NCBI GenBank assembly: GCA_040389165.1
Contig: JAZKAK010000021.1
Span: 1 to 64,000 of the forward strand
Source of the DNA: CAIOTO01 sp040389165
Lineage (GTDB): Bacteria > Pseudomonadota > Alphaproteobacteria > Paracaedibacterales > CAIOTO01
Direction of reading: 5' to 3'
Length of the DNA stretch: 64,000 nucleotides
Part shown: in pieces, positions 44,865 to 54,693 of the stretch
Layout of the letters: every line of letters starts with the position of its first letter
Position numbering within the stretch: position 1 is the stretch's first letter
Made by a program: the position numbers and the translations under genes
The notes under the pieces: generated by a model
What the model was told of the DNA's origin: nothing
The model's database searches: none
Seen by the model: the letters and a program-made list of their open reading frames with translations, nothing else

Positions 44865-47800
44865 ATGCCCATTACACATACAACGCTCAATCTTAGCCAT
44901 GATTTACGATTCGAAGATCTTTATTGCAATGACGGAATTGCCAAAATCAACCACTATTTTGATCAGTTCTTAAGCGATCTGGATCCGGATCTGTCATCAC
45001 GTTGGCACACAGCACTGCGCACGCCAGACGTATTATCTAAGAAAGAGGAAAGCGCATTGATTGTTGCTATGGCCCCTATTCTCGAGGAGTTTATCGCTGA
45101 TTTATTTAATATCGTGCCGACGTTAACGACGCTCAAAAAATCGCACAATGAACTAAGCTTGATCCCATTTATTAAACGGCAATTTGTACAACGCTTCGCA
45201 TTAAAAAAATATAATTCTTCTGTATCAGAGCCAATATTTGAATATACGAATGATCTTGATTTTGCAAAATCTGTCGAAAGCTGGCTTCAAGATCAAGAAG
45301 CACATGCAGATGATCTTGATCGTGCAGCACGTTTTGCAGCGTTTGCTGCCTTAACTGAAATTGGCCAACACCGGCATAAAGGATCTGTTTTATTCAACAT
45401 ACCACGCCCGCTTAACTATCAAATGCTTTTAACAGATGCAAGGCATGATGAACGTGGCATCTACAATGAAACACTCCGGTCCAGGCAAGGCTTTGATTCA
45501 ACAGACGATGGTGTGACGCGTACCTTCGCGATTGAACAGTCACGCTATTGCATTCATTGTCATCATCAGGGTAAAAATTCATGTTCGAAAGGCCTTAATG
45601 CCCGTCCGCCTGAAACGGGAATACAAAAGAATCCACTCGGTGTTGATTTATTGGGCTGCCCGCTTGAAGAAAAAATATCAGAGATGAATCAACTCAAAGG
45701 CGAAGGTGTGCCACTTGGCGCGCTGGCCGTTGCCATGATTGACAATCCACTGCTCGCGGCAACAGGTCATCGTATTTGCAACGACTGCTCCAAAGCATGC
45801 ATTTTTCAAAAGCAAGAACCAGTTGCCATTCCAGCCATAGAAACGCAAACATTGAATGATATTTTAGATTTGCCGTGGGGCTTTGAAATTTATAGTTTAT
45901 TGAGTCGTTGGAATCCCTTGAACATATGGCGCTCAATGCCAAAAGAAATCACCCATAAGCGCGTACTTATCGTGGGTATGGGGCCGTCTGGATTCAATTT
46001 AGCACATCATTTACTCAATGATGGCCACACGGTTGTCGGTATAGATGGCCTTAAAATAGAGCCCCTACCCTCCACCCAAAATGGACGAACGCCAACAGGC
46101 GAGCAAACAGAATTTACCCCTATTCACAATTGGCAAACGTTGCGTGAACCACTTTCATCGCGTGTAACAGGGGGATTTGGCGGCGTGGCAGAATATGGCA
46201 TTACGGTGCGCTGGGACAAAAATTATCTTAAAGTTATACGCTTGCTTCTTGAAAGACGCGCGCAATTCTTACTTAAAGGAGGTATTCGCTTTGGCGGGAC
46301 TTTATCAAGCGAACGTACCTTTGATATTGGCTTTGACCACATCGCACTCTGCATGGGCGCCGGCAGCCCAACGCTTATTCCCCTAAAAAATGGTCTTGTA
46401 CCAGGCGTTCGGCAAGCAAGTGACTTTTTGATGGCACTACAACTCACAGGGGCACATAAAAAAGATTCTCTCGCTAATCTACAGGTTCGTCTACCTATCG
46501 TTGTTATCGGCGGCGGCCTTACGGCTATCGATACAGCGACTGAAGCCATGGCGTATTACCCTATTCAAGTGGTTAAATTCAAGAAACGTTACGATACCCT
46601 TGTAAGTACGTATGGTGAAACGCATACGCGATCAGGTTGGAGCGAACACGATCACATTATTGCAGATGAAATGTTAGCGCACGCCGATTTATTTGCAGCC
46701 GCGTACACGCCAGAAGGAATTCAACAAGTCATGCAAACGTTGGGGGGTGCTACGCTTTTGTATCGCAGAGACCTCACGAATGCCCCGAGCTATCGTCTTA
46801 ATCATGAGGAAATTGAAAAAGCCCTTGAAGAAGGTATTTTTATACAAACGAATACGATACCAAAAGAAATTAGCGTTGATTCTTGGGGGCATGCCAAAGG
46901 AATCGTGGTTGAGATTAATAATGAATCACACACGATTGAGGCAAAAACAATTCTCATTGCTGCCGGCACTAAACCAAATGTGAATCTTACTTTTGACGAA
47001 CCATTTACATTAACACTCGAGCGTACATTTCAAGCACTTGATGAAAATGCTCTGCCTGTCATTCCACAAAAATCACCTAAACCTGATGCTGTCCATGTGC
47101 TTATGCAAAAACGCAGCGATAATCGCGGCATGAGTTTCTTTGGTGATTTGCATCCCTCTTTCTCGGGAAATGTGGTAAAAGCAATGGCAAGTGCAAAACG
47201 TGGTTATCCAATAATCACACGACTTTTAGAGTCGGTAGTTACGGATATGCGACTAGATTTTCTAACGCATCTCAATAAAACACTCACAGCGAAAATTCAT
47301 GCTGTAAATCGCTTAACGCCAACAATTGTAGAAGTTATCATCGATGCCCCCCTCGCGGCCAAGGCATTTAAACCAGGGCAGTTTTATCGCCTGCAGAATT
47401 TTGAATCACTTGCCCCCTATCATCATGAAACACGCTTTGCGATGGAAGGAATTGCTCTCACGGGATCTTGGGTTGATCGAGAAAAAGGCTTAATCGCAAC
47501 AATCGTGCTCGAACTAGGTGGCTCTTCCAATTTATGCGCCCATCTTAAGGTAGGCGAACCTGTTGTGCTGATGGGGCCAACTGGCGCACCAACACATATC
47601 CCACAAAACGAAACCATCTTGTTAATTGGAGGCGGCCTTGGGAATGCCGTACTCTTTTCAATTGGCAAGGCAATGCGTGAAAATGGCTGTCGTGTTTTAT
47701 ATGTAGCAGGGTATAAAAAAGCAGAAGATCGTTTCAAGATTTCCGAAATTGAAGCTGCAGCTGATGCTGTGATTTGGTGCTGCGATGAACCCAATGCTTT

Positions 47801-48248
47801 TGAAAGCACACGGCCAACTGATTTTGTTTTCCACGGAAACCCCATCGATGCACTTGTTGCATATAACGAAGGGAAATTGGGTAATGCATCAATTCCACTG
47901 AATGAGATCGACAGACTGCTTGTGATCGGTTCTGACACACTTATGAGTGCTGTTACCATTGCTCGCCATAAAAAGCTAAAAGGACTTCTTAATCCAAAAC
48001 ATGTTGCACTTGGCAGCATCAATTCACCTATGCAATGTATGATGAAGGAAATCTGCGCACAGTGTCTGCAGGTACATACCGATCCCATTACAGGGGTTGA
48101 AACAGTTATCTATAGCTGCGCCAATCAAGATCAATTACTGGATCATGTAGATTTCGGTCATTTAAAAGGACGTCTATCGCAAAACTCTGTACAGGAAAAG
48201 CTAACACGACTCTGGGTGAATTTTTGCTTGAGTCCCGACGCGTTTTAA
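44865..48248 (+). CDS. Fused GltD-like flavoprotein and FNR/PyrK-like reductase
   Basis: 1127-residue oxidoreductase with several modules. The N-terminal 230 residues are unrecognised. A Cys-rich segment (CIHCHHQGKNSCSKG, then CNDCSKACIFQ) could hold Fe-S clusters, as in the GltD N-domain. An FAD domain follows (VLIVGMGPSGFNLAHHLL, about 370), then an NAD(P) domain (VVIGGGLTAIDTATEA, about 545). The C-terminal 330 residues are ferredoxin-NADP-reductase-like, with PGQFYRLQNF (flavin site), LIGGGLGNAVLFSIGKAM, and clustered cysteines (CMMKEICAQC) as in PyrK/NfnA. The layout resembles a fusion of the two NfnAB subunits. The electron donor and acceptor are not known. Confidence 0.8.
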   Translation: MPITHTTLNLSHDLRFEDLYCNDGIAKINHYFDQFLSDLDPDLSSRWHTALRTPDVLSKKEESALIVAMAPILEEFIADLFNIVPTLTTLKKSHNELSLIPFIKRQFVQRFALKKYNSSVSEPIFEYTNDLDFAKSVESWLQDQEAHADDLDRAARFAAFAALTEIGQHRHKGSVLFNIPRPLNYQMLLTDARHDERGIYNETLRSRQGFDSTDDGVTRTFAIEQSRYCIHCHHQGKNSCSKGLNARPPETGIQKNPLGVDLLGCPLEEKISEMNQLKGEGVPLGALAVAMIDNPLLAATGHRICNDCSKACIFQKQEPVAIPAIETQTLNDILDLPWGFEIYSLLSRWNPLNIWRSMPKEITHKRVLIVGMGPSGFNLAHHLLNDGHTVVGIDGLKIEPLPSTQNGRTPTGEQTEFTPIHNWQTLREPLSSRVTGGFGGVAEYGITVRWDKNYLKVIRLLLERRAQFLLKGGIRFGGTLSSERTFDIGFDHIALCMGAGSPTLIPLKNGLVPGVRQASDFLMALQLTGAHKKDSLANLQVRLPIVVIGGGLTAIDTATEAMAYYPIQVVKFKKRYDTLVSTYGETHTRSGWSEHDHIIADEMLAHADLFAAAYTPEGIQQVMQTLGGATLLYRRDLTNAPSYRLNHEEIEKALEEGIFIQTNTIPKEISVDSWGHAKGIVVEINNESHTIEAKTILIAAGTKPNVNLTFDEPFTLTLERTFQALDENALPVIPQKSPKPDAVHVLMQKRSDNRGMSFFGDLHPSFSGNVVKAMASAKRGYPIITRLLESVVTDMRLDFLTHLNKTLTAKIHAVNRLTPTIVEVIIDAPLAAKAFKPGQFYRLQNFESLAPYHHETRFAMEGIALTGSWVDREKGLIATIVLELGGSSNLCAHLKVGEPVVLMGPTGAPTHIPQNETILLIGGGLGNAVLFSIGKAMRENGCRVLYVAGYKKAEDRFKISEIEAAADAVIWCCDEPNAFESTRPTDFVFHGNPIDALVAYNEGKLGNASIPLNEIDRLLVIGSDTLMSAVTIARHKKLKGLLNPKHVALGSINSPMQCMMKEICAQCLQVHTDPITGVETVIYSCANQDQLLDHVDFGHLKGRLSQNSVQEKLTRLWVNFCLSPDAF

Positions 48249-48971
48249 CGAAGAATTCTTCCAACCACACATGAAAATCAAATCAACGGTAACATTAAGA
48301 CCAGTCGTTTTATGTGGGTACTGCGCGCTGTAGGCACGATTAGCCTCAGCAAGAAATGTGCGAGGCAATGCACCATTTGGAATATGCGAGGTATGCTCGT
48401 TCTTTTTCGTGTTCGTAAGACCGCTGTCACGAAGATGTGCAACCAATACCTCAACCGATGGTACAGCGAAAATCAAATGCTCAACATCTGCCGTTGTGCT
48501 TTCAAATCCAGCACGCTGCATCAACATGCCTGCATCCTTCGTATGAATGGTTGGCAAAAAACGTTGCTGTAATCCGTTTGTATGCTCAAGATCAAGTGCC
48601 GCTGAAATAGCCTTTAATTCACACAAAGTATCTTGTCCAAAAAAACAGGCGACAAAGAATCCACCCTCGGCAAGCAAATGATGCGCTTGTGCAAGCATCC
48701 CCGGAACATCATGCGTCCATTGTAGGAAGGGACTAAACAAAATAAGATCATGCACGCCAACGATTAAGTCTAAAACTTCCAGATTAGCCGTTCTGTGAAA
48801 TGGAATAGACGTCAGTTCAGGGTAGCGCAAAACGTGCTCGGGAAATGGCAAAAATCCTGGGTGCACGATGATTGGATGCGAAAAAGGATGTTTAATTAAC
48901 GAAATGCGTTCAACTAAACCGTCAACCCAATGGGTAGAAAGCTGATTCCATGTAGCATACGTAACACGCAT
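48201..48971 (-). CDS. BioC/NDUFAF5-like methyltransferase-family protein
   Basis: 256 residues. The SAM-fold elements are degenerate: instead of a glycine motif I there is HPIIVHPGF, but DLILFSPFLQWTHDVPGMLAQAHHLLAEGGFFVACFFG is typical of the BioC/NDUFAF5 group (motifs IV-V). A C-terminal NVTVDLIFMCGWKN matches that group too. NDUFAF5 assists complex I assembly; BioC starts biotin synthesis. The loss of motif I makes activity doubtful. The ATG follows the RND pump stop directly. The 3' end overlaps the end of the convergent oxidoreductase gene by 48 bp. Confidence 0.7.
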   Translation of the reverse strand: MRVTYATWNQLSTHWVDGLVERISLIKHPFSHPIIVHPGFLPFPEHVLRYPELTSIPFHRTANLEVLDLIVGVHDLILFSPFLQWTHDVPGMLAQAHHLLAEGGFFVACFFGQDTLCELKAISAALDLEHTNGLQQRFLPTIHTKDAGMLMQRAGFESTTADVEHLIFAVPSVEVLVAHLRDSGLTNTKKNEHTSHIPNGALPRTFLAEANRAYSAQYPHKTTGLNVTVDLIFMCGWKNSSLKRVGTQAKIHPESC

Positions 48972-51900
48972 CTAGTGAGTAATTTCATCAATCTGTGCAA
49001 GCTTACTTTTTGATTTCTGCTTTCTAGAGGTCAACAGTGTATACATAACTGGCACAATAATTATAGTAAACAACGTTCCCAATGACATGCCACCAATAAT
49101 AACGCACCCCAACTGACGGCGGCTTTCATTACCTGCACCGCCAAACATAAGTGGCACTGCACCGAGCACCATCGCAAACGTTGTCATAAGAATTGGGCGA
49201 AGACGTGCTTTAGCTGCCATAATAACAGATTCAACGACACTATTACCGCCTTCACGAAGGCGATTCGCAAAATCCACAATCAAAATACCATGTTTTGTAA
49301 TCAACCCGACGAGCGTAATGAATCCAATAAAGGAATACATATTCAAAGTCCCCTTATCCATGAGACTCAAGGCAATTACACCACCAATCAAAGATAACGG
49401 AACACTAAAGAAAATAATGAATGGATCACGCCAGCTTTCAAACTGCGCTGCCATCACAAGGTAAATAAAACAAAGCGATAGCATAAAGACCATTAACATA
49501 GACCTACTTTCGGTAAGAAATGTTTTTGTAGCCCCTGTAAAATCATAATATGAACCATCAGTCATATGCTCAGTTGCAATCTCTCTGACCATTTTAATAC
49601 CATCACCAACCGTATTACCTGGCTTTAGAATCACATAAATCTGCGCTGATCGCGCGCGGTTATGTCTATGTATCTCATGAGGGCCTGTGCGTGCATCAAC
49701 TGAAACAAGTTCTGACAATGGAACAAGCGTTGGATTCTTATCCGTCCCAGCTTTCATAAAGAACTTAAGAATGTCTTCTGGATTCTCTTTGTATTCGACC
49801 TCAACCTGCAAACGAATATCATATTGCTTGTTATCTTTTTTAAATTTACCCGATTTTCGCCCTTTGACTAAATGGGTAATGGTATCGGATACATCTTTCG
49901 GTTCAAGCTTCAAATTTGAAATTTTATCACGTTGCAATGTGACAATAAAATCCTCATTATCTGTTTTATTCATTGATCTTACTTGCTGAACAATACTACC
50001 GTGTTGATACAATTCAGCAACGAATGTGCTCACGAGATCTTTAAGTTCATTAGGACTTTTATTACTACGAATTACAAATTCAACAGCATTCACGTCACTT
50101 GAACCGCCCGTCATCACGTGCGCTTCTATGCCAGTCACTGTTTCAAATTTCTTACGAAGTTCATCGCTGATTTCTTCGGTTGATTTTTCTTTTTTAAACA
50201 TGAATGAAAATAAAGAACGTAGCAATGATGATTTTTCTTCTAATAGCTCAACGCTTATATCAATTGTAGGGTTATTAATAACGATAATTCGTCGTTCAAT
50301 TTCTGAATATGTAGCAAGAATATTATCTAAGTCACGGATATGACGTTCTGTATATTCAATTGTTGCTGATTGTGGTGCGTTCGCATCAATACGTATTGTA
50401 CGTGAATCTTCTTGTGGAAAATATTCTGAACGCAAAAACATAAGAACCCAAAGCCCCAGCAAAGCAGCAGCAGCAGCTATACCGAGCACGTGCAGACGAT
50501 GGGACAAGGAATCACGCAGCAGAGCTTCATAAGCAATCTCTAAATCCTTAAGCCAAACATCTGTTTTAATTTTTAATTTAACACGTTCCCACCATGTGAG
50601 CTGAGCCGGATCAGTTATTTCTGCATGTGATTGAACCAACAAACGGGAGCACATCATCGGCGATAAGGTTAACGCAACAAACCCTGAAATAAGCACTGAT
50701 CCAGAAAGCGTGATTGCAAATTCAGTAAAAAATTTTGCCATTTTACCGGCAGCCAGTGGAATCGGCGCGTACACAGCGACAAGCGTTAATGTCATGGCAA
50801 TAACAGAAAAACCAACCTCACGAATACCTTTTATCGCCGCTTTAAATGGAGCAACACCATCTTCGATATGCCTGTGTATATTTTCCAACACAACAATAGC
50901 ATCGTCAACAACCAAACCGACTGCCAAAACCATCGCAAACAAGGTGAACGTGTTAATGCTATACCCAAGTAAGTACATTAAAAACGAAACGCCAAGCAGT
51001 GAAACAGGGATTGTAATTAACGGTATAAGCGACGCACGGGCCGAACGTAGGAATAATAAAACCACAAGAATAACAAGAATACTTGCTTCTATAATAGACC
51101 AATAAACACCTTTTATACTTTTTTCAATAAACTTAGTTGTGTCACGCGCGACATCTAATTCATAGCCTGCAGGCATTCGTGTAAGAATTTCTTTAAGTGA
51201 ATCCTTAACCGCGTTTGTAACTTCAAGTGGATTGGCATTCGATTGCTTTGATACGGATATGTTAATACCACGTTTCCCATTAAATTGGGTACGCCTGATT
51301 TTATCATCAGCTTCTATATAAGAATGACCAATGTCTTTAATACGAATAAGACGGCCACCAACCTGACGAACAATTACGTCGTCAAATTCTTCAGGTTTTT
51401 CAAGATTCGCAACTGTTGTGATGTAATATTTTCTGTTTTTACTGACGATTTCTCCAGCGGCCTCTTCTACGTTTTGACGTCTTACAGCGTTATAAACCAT
51501 TTCAACAGTCACCTGATGGGCGGACATGCGAATTGGATCCAAATCGACCTTCATCACATATTCAGATGCCCCCATTACATCAACACGCGCAACACCGGGT
51601 AATGATTCGAGATCCTTTTTTATATCTGTATCAGCGTAATCAAATAAGTCACTTGGCTCTGTTTTTTCAGAAGTGAGCGCAAGCACAATAACCGGCTTTT
51701 CATCCATACGCGCTCTATTAATTTGCGGTTCTGTACGGCTTGTCTCATTCGGTAACTTATCATTATTCTTAGCTAAACGTTCGCGGATATCATTAACAGC
51801 ATTATCCATTCGTATGCCTGGACGAAATTCAAGCTGAACTTTACTATCACCAGCAGAGCTGACAGAGGTAATCGTCTGGATGCCTTCGATACCAGCAACA

Positions 51901-52109
51901 GCATCTTCAATAATGCGCGTAAGCTGTGTTTCAATAATATCCGGACCAGCACCTGTCATTTGCGTTTCAATAGTAACCAATACGCTTTCAAAGTTAGGAT
52001 ATTGTTGAACAGGCAAACGTACGAATCCAACAATTCCCATCAAAACAATAATAAATGTAAGAACCCAAGCAAGGACGGGGCGTTGAATACAGACTTCAGA
52101 TAACTTCAT
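48972..52109 (-). CDS. RND multidrug efflux transporter, HAE1-type
   Basis: Inner-membrane pump of 1045 residues with 12 helices and two large periplasmic loops. It has the N-terminus MKLSEVCIQRPVLAWVL, the proton-relay helix segment GLVVDDAIVVLENIHRHIEDG (two Asp), and ETQLTRIIEDAVAGIEGI. It is close to the MexK/MexF class of AcrB-like exporters. GAGG lies 11 nt upstream of the ATG. It forms an operon with the adaptor upstream (15-bp gap) and the methyltransferase-like gene downstream. No outer-membrane TolC gene is in the window. Confidence 0.93.
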   Translation of the reverse strand: MKLSEVCIQRPVLAWVLTFIIVLMGIVGFVRLPVQQYPNFESVLVTIETQMTGAGPDIIETQLTRIIEDAVAGIEGIQTITSVSSAGDSKVQLEFRPGIRMDNAVNDIRERLAKNNDKLPNETSRTEPQINRARMDEKPVIVLALTSEKTEPSDLFDYADTDIKKDLESLPGVARVDVMGASEYVMKVDLDPIRMSAHQVTVEMVYNAVRRQNVEEAAGEIVSKNRKYYITTVANLEKPEEFDDVIVRQVGGRLIRIKDIGHSYIEADDKIRRTQFNGKRGINISVSKQSNANPLEVTNAVKDSLKEILTRMPAGYELDVARDTTKFIEKSIKGVYWSIIEASILVILVVLLFLRSARASLIPLITIPVSLLGVSFLMYLLGYSINTFTLFAMVLAVGLVVDDAIVVLENIHRHIEDGVAPFKAAIKGIREVGFSVIAMTLTLVAVYAPIPLAAGKMAKFFTEFAITLSGSVLISGFVALTLSPMMCSRLLVQSHAEITDPAQLTWWERVKLKIKTDVWLKDLEIAYEALLRDSLSHRLHVLGIAAAAALLGLWVLMFLRSEYFPQEDSRTIRIDANAPQSATIEYTERHIRDLDNILATYSEIERRIIVINNPTIDISVELLEEKSSLLRSLFSFMFKKEKSTEEISDELRKKFETVTGIEAHVMTGGSSDVNAVEFVIRSNKSPNELKDLVSTFVAELYQHGSIVQQVRSMNKTDNEDFIVTLQRDKISNLKLEPKDVSDTITHLVKGRKSGKFKKDNKQYDIRLQVEVEYKENPEDILKFFMKAGTDKNPTLVPLSELVSVDARTGPHEIHRHNRARSAQIYVILKPGNTVGDGIKMVREIATEHMTDGSYYDFTGATKTFLTESRSMLMVFMLSLCFIYLVMAAQFESWRDPFIIFFSVPLSLIGGVIALSLMDKGTLNMYSFIGFITLVGLITKHGILIVDFANRLREGGNSVVESVIMAAKARLRPILMTTFAMVLGAVPLMFGGAGNESRRQLGCVIIGGMSLGTLFTIIIVPVMYTLLTSRKQKSKSKLAQIDEITH

Positions 52110-52124
52110 GGATAATATGCCTCG

Positions 52125-53634
52125 TTATTTCTTTGGCTCAGGCTTAACAGGAGTCATTGTTTCTTTATCTTTCGTAGATTGAACAGAAACATCTTTAGTT
52201 GATGTGCTATCTAATTGCTCAGCTTCTACGATTAATTTGGTTGGTTCAGCCTTTGGTGCATCAGCCTTTGGTGCATCAGCCTTTGGTGCATCAGCCTTTG
52301 GTGCATCAGCCTTTGNNNNNNNNNNNNNNNNNNNNNNNNNNNNNNNNNNNNNNNNNNNNNNNNNNNNNNNNNNNNNNNNNNNNNNNNNNNNNNNNNNNNN
52401 NNNNNNNNNNNNNNNGTGCATCAACTTTAGCCTCTTTCTCTGGCTTCAGTGTTGCCGCCTCTGCCGCCGTTGCTTTACCGGCCTTTTCTTTAGCTACACG
52501 TTCGATTTCATCTTTATCATTCATCACTTTAACACGGACACCATCCTGCAGACGTGTATGACCCGATATAACAACAATCTCACCTTCTCCAACACCCGTA
52601 ACTATTTCAATCATATTCTTTTCATGCACGCCTGTTTTAACAGCCTTCTTACGCGCTTTTCCTTTTTGAACAACCCAAACAAATTCAATGGTTCCTTCAC
52701 GCAAAACGGCCGCCTCATCAACCATAATGGTATTACCACGTTCGCCGATGATCAAACTCACATTCGCAAACAAACCTGCCATTAACTCGTTGTTATCGTT
52801 GTCTGTTGTTGCACGAAGCGCAAGGCTATGACTATCTGAGTCAACATTAGAATCAACTGCCTCCACTGACGCCAAAAAAATACGACCTTTAAAGGCATCA
52901 ATCGTAACTTCTGCTGATTGGCCAACGCCAACATCATGAACAAATTTTTCAGCAACTTTAAAATCGATTTTCATGGGATTCGTTTGAACGAGTGTTACAA
53001 GCTCAGTATTGGATTGAACAAACGTACCAACGCTAATGTTAATAAGACCAATATGCCCCGTAAATGGCGCTTTAATAACTGTCTTTTCAAGTTTCGCTTT
53101 AGCAATAGCAACGCGTGCTGTTGCAACATCTAATTGACCTTTATCCTTATCAAACTCTTTAGCACTACCAAATTTTTGTTCATGCAACTTAGATGTTCGG
53201 TCAAAGTTTGCTTGGGCAAGTGCAAGTTGCGCCTCAGCATCCTGTAATTCTGCTTGCATATCAGCATCTTCAAAGCGAATGATTTCTTGATCTTTAGTGA
53301 CCGTTCCGCCTTCTGTAAATAATATTTCTTTCAGACGTGCATGAATTTCAGATTTAATAACAACAGATTCGCTTGCTTTTGTTTTACCAACAGCAGTAAC
53401 ACGCTTCGTCATGGTGCCAACACCAACCGGCATGGCCTCCACATTAACAAAACGATCCGCTCGCGCCTGCGCTGCATCTGTTGCACACAAACGCTCTTTG
53501 ATCACTGACAGTGTTCCTCCTAATGCATTAAAAATAACGCAAACCAAAAGAATACCAACACCTAAGCCTAATCCAAAGAATGTAATCTTTCGACGCATCG
53601 TAAGCGACAGTCCGTCACCAAAAAATTTAAGCAT
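52125..53634 (-). CDS. RND periplasmic adaptor, interrupted by assembly gap
   Basis: Membrane-fusion protein that links the RND pump to an outer-membrane channel. It starts at ATG 53634 with AAGGA about 9 nt upstream. It has an N-terminal anchor helix (ITFFGLGLGVGILLVCVIF), a barrel-sandwich hybrid (VIKSEIHARLKEILFTEGGTV and VIKAPFTGHIGLINISVG), a helical hairpin and a beta-barrel. The C-terminal tail is unusual: Lys/Ala/Asp/Pro-rich, with at least four tandem KADAP units. The 100-N gap lies inside this repeat, so reading frame and length across it are unknown. Confidence 0.88.
52256..52315. repeat. 15-bp tandem repeat (KADAP) at assembly gap edge
   Basis: Four identical 15-bp units (GGTGCATCAGCCTTT in phase) run up to the first N. 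The base run after the gap resumes with a related unit (GTGCATCAACTTTAG). The gap almost certainly reflects more copies of this unit that could not be assembled. Confidence 0.9.
52316..52415. other. Assembly gap (100 N)
   Basis: Exactly 100 N's, which looks like a placeholder of unknown true length. Confidence 0.98.
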
Positions 53635-53800
53635 GTACTTTTTCCTTATATTACAGCTACGCCATCTCATCCCGCCCAGTGTTGTCACAGATCAACAAAA
53701 ACAGAGTGCATAACTGATTGAGTATAACATATTTTCTTATAAAGAAAAGAGCAGATGAAGTATGCTCAGCATATTTTATTACTCCTCAGAAATGGATAAA

Positions 53801-54538
53801 TCATCGTCGCCAACCGTGATGATGTCCCCATTCGCCATGCCCCCATCCCCCAACAACAACTTCTGGGTATAGATATGGGCCGTAGTATGGACCATAAGGA
53901 CGACCAACTTCTTCTACGATCACCGTTTGGGGTGGCGGAGCGCTCTGCACGATGATTTGAGCTGGCGCTTGCGTGATAACTTGTGCTGGTGCTCGTGTCG
54001 CGATGGGCTGAACAATCTGAACTGCTTGTGATGAGGTTGACTTGTGAGGAATTCCTGGATGCGCAATAAGATCTATTAAAAATTTTCCAATAGCTTCCTC
54101 TTGCTCTTTAACTTTTATATTGGAAAGCTGCACGCTCATGCCCTTTCCATGGTTTGCATTATCTTTAGGATATTCATATTTAACAATGTATGCATTTTTT
54201 TCTGGGTCATACAAAACCTTTTCCATCAAAAGATCGGGCCCACTCGAAAGTAGCGATAAATCACCTTTCCACTCAATTGCCGTCAATGTGGCGATAGTTC
54301 TCACCCCATCAACATCAAGCAAACTACCTTTTTCTAACGCCTGAATATCATCTTTTGTTAATCTGAGTTTAGGTGTGATTAACCAGCGAATGGCCTCACC
54401 ATGTTCCATTTTTTTCATATCCTCAAAGGCTAGCTCAGCAATATATGTCTCTTTTTTTTGATGATCAGCGTCACTCTTCATCGCATTTGCATACAACGAA
54501 ACCATACCCAACATCGTTATCACTATATATTTTATCAT
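53801..54538 (-). CDS. Secreted protein with Tyr/Gly/His-rich tail
   Basis: 245 residues from ATG 54538, which has GAGGG about 9 nt upstream. A signal peptide (IVITMLGMVSLYANAM) is followed by a 150-residue domain of unknown type with acidic and Lys-rich stretches. Then comes a Pro/Ala/Gln/Val linker (TRAPAQVITQAPAQIIVQ) and a tail rich in Pro, Tyr, Gly, Trp and His. Such tails are seen in surface or metal-binding proteins. Function is unknown. Confidence 0.6.
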   Translation of the reverse strand: MIKYIVITMLGMVSLYANAMKSDADHQKKETYIAELAFEDMKKMEHGEAIRWLITPKLRLTKDDIQALEKGSLLDVDGVRTIATLTAIEWKGDLSLLSSGPDLLMEKVLYDPEKNAYIVKYEYPKDNANHGKGMSVQLSNIKVKEQEEAIGKFLIDLIAHPGIPHKSTSSQAVQIVQPIATRAPAQVITQAPAQIIVQSAPPPQTVIVEEVGRPYGPYYGPYLYPEVVVGGWGHGEWGHHHGWRR

Positions 54539-54655
54539 TATTTCAATGCCCTCATGTTTTTTTAAGTTTAAACCTATAAACGCTAATAAACGGTTAACCA
54601 CAGTTGCATAAAACAACACATCTGCCTGATATTTATTGCCACCAGAAAAATATAT

Positions 54656-54688
54656 TTAAAGATCTGTTAACCTTTTGCACGATACAAT
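54656..54688 (+). promoter_or_regulatory. CtrA-type site plus -10 box, possibly leaderless
   Basis: TTAA-AGATCTG-TTAAC (54656-54671) is a full consensus match. TACAAT (54683-54688) starts 27 nt from the first base of the box. The ATG of the Lon-related gene lies only 6 nt after the -10 box, so the transcript would begin at or next to the start codon. Confidence 0.65.
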
Positions 54689-54693
54689 TAGCT

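Noticed and set aside
48312..48572. Open frame antisense to the methyltransferase-like gene
   Set aside because: Shadow of a real gene; no ribosome-binding site and no recognisable protein.
52125..53634. Apparent frameshift in the RND adaptor across the N gap
   Set aside because: The gap is a 100-N placeholder of unknown true length, so frames on the two sides cannot be compared.
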